The notes under the pieces are model-generated. The model was not told where the DNA came from. It saw nothing but the letters and a program-made list of their open reading frames with translations, and did not search any database. From DUZB01 sp964407525 (lineage in GTDB: Bacteria; Desulfobacterota; DSM-4660; Desulfatiglandales; Desulfatiglandaceae), in NCBI GenBank assembly GCA_964407525.1, contig CAYOWC010000099.1:1-14690 (forward strand): 14,690 nucleotides of DNA. The letters run 5' to 3'. A program made the position numbers and the translations under genes. Positions 8,269 to 13,745 of this stretch are shown piece after piece; the stretch's first letter is position 1; every line of letters begins with the position of its first letter.

Positions 8269-9390
8269 CTATTTAAGCGTCAGTTTTGGCGGGTGGGGAA
8301 ACTTGTATCCCTCGTCTTCTAAGGCTTTTACGAAAAAATTTGCGATTTCTCCTGCTGGATATCCGTTTTTCTCACAACCGGCAATGGTTTTCGCTGCTAC
8401 GCGCGCATCGTTAAGCACCTGATCCCACCGCGCCCGCTCGCTTTCGGGCATGGTATAAACATTTACGCCAGCCTTTTTCATGATAGCTGCCGCTTTTTTC
8501 AGCTGCTCCATACCGAGCTTATACACATCCCACGAGTATTCATTTCCTACCTCCACGAGGATGTCTTGGACTTCCTTGGGAAGCTTGTTCCACGACTTCA
8601 AATTCATAGTGAGCACTCCACAAACATTTGCCCCTGCGAGCCCAAGCTTTGTGAAGTATTTACCCACTTCATAGATTTTAAATGCAGTAACTACATTGGC
8701 CGGCATGGAATATCCATCAATGACCCCGGTATCCATGGATGTGTAAACTTCATTATATGATGCTTGAACAGCCGTTGCACCAAGGGCCGCCAGCCATGGC
8801 AGCATGGGCCCTCCATGTCCCATCTTCTTCCCTTTCAGGTCCTCCAGCGTCTTCACTGGGAATTTTGTGATAAGCTGATAAGCGGCCTGGGACCAGTACG
8901 CATTACCGAGACGACGTTGCTTGAACCTCTTCAGGTTTTCGTCAAATACGGGGAACTGATTGATGGTCTTTGAATTGGCTTTGATCATGACAGCAATATC
9001 AGTTGTGGTAAAAGGTATCCAGTAGGTGAAGTTATATATCTCAAGCTTTGACATTTCAAAAACCGGAACAACCAGACCTATGTCAGCCAACCCATTTTCA
9101 ACGGTTTCCAGAACTTCCCCCAACTTCGCTACTGAACCGCCATAATGGCCTTTGAACTGAACCGCATACTTATCGGTTTTCGCCAATACCCGTTTTTCAG
9201 CTTCTTTACAAAAAAAGTCCTGTAGGCTTCTGATCCAAAAGGTGCCCGCTGCGTAGGGATGCCCAGCTACAACGCGAAATTTGAAGACTTTTCGATCACC
9301 AGCTTCTCCAGCATTCGGCAACATGGTAATAAGAAAAACAGCAGACACCAAAACTGCCAAAAACAATCCAACAAATTTCTTTTTTTCCAT
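8269..9390 (-). CDS. dctP: TRAP transporter periplasmic substrate-binding protein (DctP family)
   Basis: A 373-residue exported binding protein. The start is placed at 9390 because AGGAGG lies 4 bases upstream and the first residues then form a standard signal peptide: Met-Glu-Lys-Lys-Lys, a hydrophobic core (about 6-24) and a likely cleavage after Ala30. The DctP signatures are present: Asp-Leu-Lys-Gly-Lys-Lys (184-189), Ala-Leu-Gly-Ala-Thr-Ala-Val (202-208), then Glu-Val-Tyr-Thr-Ser-Met-Asp-Thr-Gly-Val-Ile-Asp-Gly (214-226). In most DctP proteins an Arg follows the Lys-Gly-x-Lys segment and binds the ligand carboxylate; here the segment reads Met-Gly-His-Gly (190-193). It captures the solute in the periplasm for the DctQM subunits encoded at 4917-3083. 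Confidence 0.93.
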   Translation of the reverse strand: MEKKKFVGLFLAVLVSAVFLITMLPNAGEAGDRKVFKFRVVAGHPYAAGTFWIRSLQDFFCKEAEKRVLAKTDKYAVQFKGHYGGSVAKLGEVLETVENGLADIGLVVPVFEMSKLEIYNFTYWIPFTTTDIAVMIKANSKTINQFPVFDENLKRFKQRRLGNAYWSQAAYQLITKFPVKTLEDLKGKKMGHGGPMLPWLAALGATAVQASYNEVYTSMDTGVIDGYSMPANVVTAFKIYEVGKYFTKLGLAGANVCGVLTMNLKSWNKLPKEVQDILVEVGNEYSWDVYKLGMEQLKKAAAIMKKAGVNVYTMPESERARWDQVLNDARVAAKTIAGCEKNGYPAGEIANFFVKALEDEGYKFPHPPKLTLK

Positions 9391-9394
9391 CTTT

Positions 9395-9400
9395 CCTCCT
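9395..9400 (-). promoter_or_regulatory. Shine-Dalgarno that fixes the dctP start
   Basis: AGGAGG on the minus strand, 4 bases before the ATG at 9390. With the textbook signal peptide that follows, it rules out the 35-codon longer frame starting at 9495, which would bury the signal peptide. Confidence 0.85.
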
Positions 9401-9513
9401 TCGTCTCGTTTAGCTCTGCAGTCCATTTGCAGGAGCCATTTTTGCCACCTGGACAGAGCGAGCCTATTCTCAAATCCCTTTTTCCAGGTTTCCATGAAAC
9501 AACCGATTTGACC

Positions 9514-9858
9514 TCACCCCCGCACATCCACCTTGCAAAAATGAAATCGCCCCTTGCCGCGTACTATCTTCAATAATTCATCACCACTCTGGATAGTCAG
9601 TGCCCTGGTGGGACATATCTCGGCACAGAACGGTCGATCTCCCGTAGTCCTGCGCTCGGCGCAAAGGTCACAGACATCTGTAGCCATAGGTAGGAAATCC
9701 ATGGCCAAATCCCCATTAATCTCATAAGGACCCAACGTAATGACCTCTATCCCTTTTTTGCCTTCAGGCAACCCCTTTTCCCGTTTGCACGCCACTTCGC
9801 AGGCAAAACATCCCATACAAAGATCTATATTCGCTATCAATCCAATCTGTTCTGACAT
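9514..9858 (-). CDS. Ferredoxin-like [4Fe-4S] electron-transfer subunit
   Basis: A 114-residue protein with eight cysteines spaced for two [4Fe-4S] clusters: C14-x2-C17-x2-C20-x3-C24, and C63-x2-C66-x11-C78-x3-C82-Pro. It resembles a shortened DmsB/PsrB-type iron-sulfur subunit, which normally has four clusters and about 190-200 residues. A ninth Cys (C108) is near the C-terminus. No signal or membrane segment is present. It follows the mopB2 gene, so it is probably the electron-transfer partner of that enzyme, and perhaps of its paralog. The start ATG follows a GAGG 10 bases upstream, and this GAGG lies inside the terminal repeat of the adjacent intergenic element. The 123-bp gap to dctP shows nothing clear apart from the dctP ribosome-binding site. 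Confidence 0.88.
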   Translation of the reverse strand: MSEQIGLIANIDLCMGCFACEVACKREKGLPEGKKGIEVITLGPYEINGDLAMDFLPMATDVCDLCAERRTTGDRPFCAEICPTRALTIQSGDELLKIVRGKGRFHFCKVDVRG

Positions 9859-9885
9859 TTCATTAGGGCCTCGACAATAAATAAT

Positions 9886-9901
9886 TGCGCAATATTGCGC
9901 A
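9886..9901. repeat. Perfect 16-bp palindrome TGCGCAATATTGCGCA
   Basis: The sequence is identical to its own reverse complement. It overlaps the inner end of the left terminal repeat of the intergenic element and lies 28-43 bases before the ferredoxin start. It could be a protein-binding operator or part of the element's own structure. Confidence 0.7.
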
Positions 9902-9921
9902 GGATTTTGGTTCGTATATAA

Positions 9922-9956
9922 GGCACATCCGCCGGTGCATATAAGGTATATGTGCC
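9922..9956. repeat. Inner hairpin of the intergenic element
   Basis: GGCACAT (9922-9928) pairs with ATGTGCC (9950-9956). A competing pair, ACATCCG (9925-9931) with CGGATGT (9959-9965), overlaps it, so two mutually exclusive foldings are possible. An ATATAAGG direct repeat occurs at 9916-9923 and 9939-9946. No T run follows on the minus strand, so this is not a standard terminator. Confidence 0.6.
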
Positions 9957-10023
9957 TACGGATGTAACGCAGTAGACGGGCAAAAAGACAAGTAAGATGC
10001 GTAAGTATTTCTTGCCGAGGCCC

Positions 10024-12120
10024 TCAGTCCTCCACCTTTCTTATCCGACATAAGAAAGACCGGTTTGATGTGCATCCGGCAATCGGGTCCCGTTCTTTCT
10101 CCGAAGTAATCAGGTTTGGGAGATCTTCATTCCCGGCATAAGGTTCTCCGTAGCCGTGCGTGGCGAACACCATTCGGCGATGCACTGCAAAACTGAGCCG
10201 GGCCCGTACTTTCATCGTACCATTGGGGGTTTCCACCAGGATCCATTCTCCATCCTTGATCCCCGATTCTTCAGCCGTCTCCGGGTGGATCTCAGCAAAT
10301 GGTTCGGGTTCAATCTCGCGGATTTCAGGAAGCGTTCGAAACTGAGTATGGGTATGGATACCCAATTTAAGACTGGTAGAACAAATGAGCGGGTATTTTT
10401 CTGCAAGATCAGGTCTCGATACGGGGCTGACTGCAGGCTCTATAAATGTAGGAAGCGGGTCAAGCCCCTTCTCTTCAAAACCGGCTGCGAAAAGCTGAAT
10501 CTTCTTTGACGCTGTTGGAAATCCGTCCTTTTCATATGTTCCATAGATTTCTTCGGGTGTGTATTTCCGGACGTATCCACCGGGGTGCTCTCGAAGCCAC
10601 GAAACACTGATGCCATTAGGCTCCAGTTCCCAGTCAAAGGCATCCGTGACCTTTTCCCACGGGAAATCCTCTCCCAGACCCAAACGGCGCGCTAAAGGGA
10701 AAATAACGTCAAGATCGCACCTGCTTTCCCCCACAGGCGGAACACATTGATTCTGCATGGCAATCAGGTTGATGTCTGCGGCAGGACGATAGCGATAGTT
10801 CAAAACCAGATCCCGCTCAAGAAAACTGGCGGCCGGCAATACATAATCGGCAATCTGTGATGTGGCAATGGGATAGAGATCATGCACTACCAACAGATCC
10901 AGTTCTTTCATGGTCTCCCGAACCTTTTTGCTGTCCGAAAGGACAGCCACGGGATCTCCCCCCTGTACAATAATCGCCTTCATTCCAAAGGGCTGCCCCG
11001 TTGCAATGGAATCGATCATCTCTATCCCTGTGAGCCCAAATCCACCAGCCGCATAAAGGGGATATTGACAGACCGATTTGTCGTAGAAATCCGGAGGCTG
11101 CGTATTTCGTTTCTGGACATCCACGAAAGGCAACGGTGGCAGCATAATACTGCCCCCCTTTTCCTGTATGGTACGAAGGATAGAACGGAGGATAGACGTG
11201 GTCCGCACTGTCTGGACCGTGTTGGTATGCTGATCCAGACCGTTCCCATCCACGACAACCGCAGGCTTGATCGTGGCAATCATCCGAGCGGCTTCCCTGA
11301 TTTTCTCAGCAGGTACCCAGGTGATGGACTCGGCCTTTTCAGGGGTATATTCCCGGACAAAATCCTTCAACCGATCAAATCCAATGGTCCATTCCTTTAC
11401 AAACGCCGCATCAAAGAGGCCTTCTTCGATAATCACCTGGATCATAGCAAGAACCAGGGCGCCTGTCGTTCCAGGCCGGTTCTGCAAGAAAAGGTCGGCT
11501 TTGGATGCGGTATTGGTAAATCGCGGGTCAACCACAATCACCTTTGCACCACGCTGTTTCGCCCAAATAATCCGTGGAGCGTAGTTCACGGGAGAGGTAT
11601 AAACCGGGTTGTAGCCGATCAGCATGATGCAATTTGTATGTTCATAATCAGGCTCGGGAAAACGCCCAAAGGTGGCGCCATGGGCCAAGGCACGGGGAAC
11701 AAAACAGAGATGGGAATGGGTAAATAGGTTGGGAGAACCCCACAAATTCATCAATCGCCATACATAATTAAAGTTTGTAACCCATCCGGGACCGTGCCCT
11801 CTATAGTATCCCACATATTCAGGGCCGAACTTCTCACGGATATGGAGAAGTTTTTCAGCAATTTCATCTAATGCCTGATCCCATGAGATCTCATCCCATT
11901 GGCCGGACCCTCGGTCACCCACACGCCTCAAGGGACGTTTGAGTCTTTTGGGATCCGTAACCAAATGGGCACAAGCGAGCCCCTTTGCACAGAGGCGCCC
12001 CTGGTTCACAGGGCTTTCTTTCATACCCGCAACTTTGAGAATGCGTCCATCTTCTACCGTAACATCGAGGCCACAGTAGAAATAACACATCTGGCACGTT
12101 GTCTTGATAATCTGTTTCAT
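10024..12120 (-). CDS. Molybdopterin (Mo/W) oxidoreductase, acetylene-hydratase-like MopB catalytic subunit 2
   Basis: A 698-residue cytosolic DMSO-reductase-family enzyme, paralogous to the protein at 7064-4995; they share many segments, such as Trp-Thr-Ile-Gly-Phe and Ser-Arg-Pro-Asp-(Ile/Leu)-Ala-Glu. The [4Fe-4S] motif is C9-x2-C12-x3-C16-x27-C44, followed by Ala-Lys46-Gly. Cys139, in Thr-His-Ser-His-Leu-Cys after Gly-Ser-Pro-Asn, is the likely metal ligand. The dinucleotide-binding domain begins near residue 580 (Ile-His-Pro-Glu-Thr-Ala-Glu, Asp-Gly-Glu-Trp-Ile). The residue after the second cluster Cys is Tyr13, not the catalytic Asp of acetylene hydratase. There is no twin-Arg signal. 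GAAGGA lies 6 bases before the ATG. It follows gntR by 60 bp and precedes the ferredoxin gene, which probably encodes its small subunit. Substrate unknown. Confidence 0.9.
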   Translation of the reverse strand: MKQIIKTTCQMCYFYCGLDVTVEDGRILKVAGMKESPVNQGRLCAKGLACAHLVTDPKRLKRPLRRVGDRGSGQWDEISWDQALDEIAEKLLHIREKFGPEYVGYYRGHGPGWVTNFNYVWRLMNLWGSPNLFTHSHLCFVPRALAHGATFGRFPEPDYEHTNCIMLIGYNPVYTSPVNYAPRIIWAKQRGAKVIVVDPRFTNTASKADLFLQNRPGTTGALVLAMIQVIIEEGLFDAAFVKEWTIGFDRLKDFVREYTPEKAESITWVPAEKIREAARMIATIKPAVVVDGNGLDQHTNTVQTVRTTSILRSILRTIQEKGGSIMLPPLPFVDVQKRNTQPPDFYDKSVCQYPLYAAGGFGLTGIEMIDSIATGQPFGMKAIIVQGGDPVAVLSDSKKVRETMKELDLLVVHDLYPIATSQIADYVLPAASFLERDLVLNYRYRPAADINLIAMQNQCVPPVGESRCDLDVIFPLARRLGLGEDFPWEKVTDAFDWELEPNGISVSWLREHPGGYVRKYTPEEIYGTYEKDGFPTASKKIQLFAAGFEEKGLDPLPTFIEPAVSPVSRPDLAEKYPLICSTSLKLGIHTHTQFRTLPEIREIEPEPFAEIHPETAEESGIKDGEWILVETPNGTMKVRARLSFAVHRRMVFATHGYGEPYAGNEDLPNLITSEKERDPIAGCTSNRSFLCRIRKVED

Positions 12121-12144
12121 ATTGAATCCTTCAGTACTCTATAT

Positions 12145-12156
12145 CTGGAGATCCAG
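12145..12156. promoter_or_regulatory. Short inverted repeat upstream of mopB2
   Basis: CTGGA and TCCAG arms separated by two bases lie 25-36 bases before the mopB2 start, within the 60-bp gap after gntR. It could be an operator, but the arms are short and it does not resemble the tandem repeat before gntR. Confidence 0.25.
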
Positions 12157-12180
12157 TTTTTAGCAGATGGCCGGAGTTGC

Positions 12181-12846
12181 TCATTCATTTGCGTTTACAT
12201 CCTCCAAGAGCGCATAAAAGGCCGAGAAACGGCTCATATGATTTTTAAGTATGCTTTTTGCATCCGAGTACTCACCCCTTACAATATACTCCAGTATTTT
12301 CCTGTGATCCTCATGGGAATCGGTATTCATGTTCGGCTTGTATAAATAGATGAATTGATAGCGGGCGAGGTTTGAGGCAATAGTACCGTAAAAACGAAGG
12401 ATATGTTTATTCCCGCAAGCCTCTACAAGCCGGTAATGAAAAAGAACAAGCGACTGAAGATGCTCTAATTTCTGTTGTGGATCGTTGTCAGGGGGCAAGC
12501 TCAAATTGGAGGTTATTTCTATGGCAGCCTCGACTTGGGGTAGCTCTTTCTTTCCGGACAATTCAAGGAGATCGATAGCGTAACATTCGATCATTTCACG
12601 GGCCTGGTAAAGAGCGGTAAAATCATCGATGGAGAGTTCCGCTACATAAGATCCTTTTCTGGGCACATTTACGATGAGATGTTTCTGCTCTAATATCCGG
12701 AAAGCCTCGCGTAGTGATGGACGGCTCACATCCAGGTCAGAGGCCAGTTCCACCTCGTTTAATTTCCGTCCGGGCGGGAGTTCGCCGGTAATGATTCTTG
12801 CCCTTAGGAATTTGACAACGCTATCTATGACTCCATCTATTTTCAA
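12181..12846 (-). CDS. GntR-family transcriptional regulator with FCD ligand-binding domain
   Basis: With the chosen start the protein has 221 residues, normal for the FadR-type FCD group. The winged helix-turn-helix covers about residues 4-70 (Gly-Glu-Leu-Pro-Pro-Gly-x-x-Leu-Asn-Glu, then Ser-Arg-Pro-Ser-Leu-Arg-Glu-Ala). The helical FCD domain covers about 75-215, with His137, His178/His181 and His203 as likely metal or ligand residues. The start is a TTG at 12846 preceded 7 bases upstream by GGCGG (GGCGGTGA). A longer frame from a TTG at 12933 would use the -35 box of a promoter as its start codon and run through a 16-bp-period tandem repeat. FCD regulators usually sense an organic acid, so this one probably controls the downstream Mo/W enzyme and TRAP cluster, and itself. 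Confidence 0.85.
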   Translation of the reverse strand: MKIDGVIDSVVKFLRARIITGELPPGRKLNEVELASDLDVSRPSLREAFRILEQKHLIVNVPRKGSYVAELSIDDFTALYQAREMIECYAIDLLELSGKKELPQVEAAIEITSNLSLPPDNDPQQKLEHLQSLVLFHYRLVEACGNKHILRFYGTIASNLARYQFIYLYKPNMNTDSHEDHRKILEYIVRGEYSDAKSILKNHMSRFSAFYALLEDVNANE

Positions 12847-12873
12847 AATTTCACCGCCGGATATCCGCTGGAT

Positions 12874-12903
12874 TGTAAGATTGCCTGTCTGTAAGATTGC
12901 CTG
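12874..12903. repeat. Tandem 14-bp direct repeat before gntR, candidate operator
   Basis: TGTAAGATTGCCTG occurs twice without mismatch (12874-12887 and 12890-12903), with a period of 16 bases. It lies right after the predicted gntR promoter, about at the transcription start. The spacing puts both copies on nearly the same side of the helix to within half a turn. An ATTGT/ACAAT pair flanks the array (12872-12876, 12904-12908). Confidence 0.65.
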
Positions 12904-12933
12904 ACAATAATACAACGGACTTCTATGAGTCAA
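12904..12933 (-). promoter_or_regulatory. Predicted sigma-70-type promoter of gntR
   Basis: TTGACT (12933-12928) matches the -35 consensus at five of six positions. A -10 box is either TATTAT (12912-12907, spacing 15) or TATTGT (12909-12904, spacing 18). Transcription would start near 12900, inside the tandem repeat, leaving a leader of about 50 bases before the TTG start at 12846. Confidence 0.5.
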
Positions 12934-13010
12934 GAAGAATCTGTATCTTCAGGAGGATTTACACGTTGTTTTTCGAAAACAGGTTTGAATGAAGATGGGA
13001 TGTAAAGACA

Positions 13011-13679
13011 TCAAACAATGAATGAACGAATGAACTTTCGAACCGCTTCTTTTCCACGGTAAACACCGAAGTGCCCTTCGCACAGGATATCCGCGTCAAG
13101 CGCCAGAAGCTTCCGCAGGGATGCCTGATAGGCAACAGGGTCGGAAAGAAGCGATGGGCGAAGAGGACCATGCACATCCTGCCCGAATAGTATTCTAAGC
13201 CCTTCCATTTCCGTTGCGTAAACCATTGATCCGGGAGAATGGCCGGGACAATGATGTGCTGTAATCTCCCCGTCTCCCACCTGGATCGTTTGCTGATCTT
13301 CTCCGATTTTCACATCAATGGGCAGAGGTTGCATCCGCGCTCCATACCATGAGGCAGCCGTTACCTCACTATCACCGCCTTCCAGATAAACGGCATCCAA
13401 AGCGTGGCATACGATTTCAGACCCATATTCCTTTCGAACTGCCTCCGCACCGCCCGTATGATCAAAATGACAATGGGTAAGAAACAAATATTTTACTTTG
13501 AACTTTTCTGGCAAACATTTGCCGATATTATCTTTTAGCGCCTTAATTCCTGTCCCGCATCCAGCATCAATGACGACCGATTTTTCCCCGAAGCGTACCA
13601 GATAAACGGCCGCATCGTCCGGAGAAGTAAATCCCGGACCACCGACCTGCCAGAGGTTGGAAAGAATTTTTGTTTCCAT
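13011..13679 (-). CDS. Metallo-beta-lactamase-fold hydrolase
   Basis: A 222-residue protein with the complete metal-binding set of this fold: H69-x-H71-x-D73-H74 (Thr-His-Cys-His-Phe-Asp-His), H147 in Cys-Pro-Gly-His-Ser-Pro-Gly, D168 in Gly-Gln-Asp-Val-His and H203 in Glu-Gly-His-Phe-Gly. The pattern is that of glyoxalase-II-like hydrolases, which act on thioesters, lactones or related bonds in the cytosol with two metal ions. No signal peptide is seen. AGGAG lies 6 bases before the ATG. It is upstream of and co-directional with gntR, with the gntR promoter between, so membership in the catabolic cluster is possible but not shown. The substrate cannot be told from sequence. Confidence 0.85.
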   Translation of the reverse strand: METKILSNLWQVGGPGFTSPDDAAVYLVRFGEKSVVIDAGCGTGIKALKDNIGKCLPEKFKVKYLFLTHCHFDHTGGAEAVRKEYGSEIVCHALDAVYLEGGDSEVTAASWYGARMQPLPIDVKIGEDQQTIQVGDGEITAHHCPGHSPGSMVYATEMEGLRILFGQDVHGPLRPSLLSDPVAYQASLRKLLALDADILCEGHFGVYRGKEAVRKFIRSFIV

Positions 13680-13745
13680 AACGATCTCCTAACAGGAAAA
13701 AATCGGCTTTCCGTCACTATCATTGAGTATTCACTCAAGGCTGGA

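Larger units (their letters stand above)
9865..10024. mobile_element. MITE-like element with 26-bp terminal inverted repeats
   Basis: The gap between mopB2 and the ferredoxin gene is bounded by inverted repeats: 9865-9890 and the complement of 9999-10024 agree at 22 of 26 positions, with the outer nine bases (AGGGCCTCG) identical. The 160-bp unit has no coding capacity and contains a 16-bp perfect palindrome and further hairpins. This is the layout of a miniature inverted-repeat transposable element, but no target-site duplication is visible (flanks CATT and CAGT), so a structured mRNA spacer is the alternative. Its outer right base is the first base of the mopB2 stop triplet, and its left end carries the GAGG used as ribosome-binding site for the ferredoxin gene. 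Confidence 0.55.

Noticed and set aside
9391..9495. 35-codon upstream extension of dctP
   Set aside because: It would place residues before a normal signal peptide and ignores the AGGAGG directly before the ATG at 9390.
9922..9956. Intrinsic terminator between mopB2 and the ferredoxin gene
   Set aside because: The hairpin is real but no T run follows it on the minus strand, and the flanking genes look functionally linked.
9911..9965. Sigma-54 promoter before the ferredoxin gene
   Set aside because: A GGCAC is present but no GC occurs at the required 10-base spacing.
10882..11727. 281-codon open frame on the plus strand inside mopB2
   Set aside because: It is antisense to a clear molybdopterin enzyme gene and is explained as a shadow of it.
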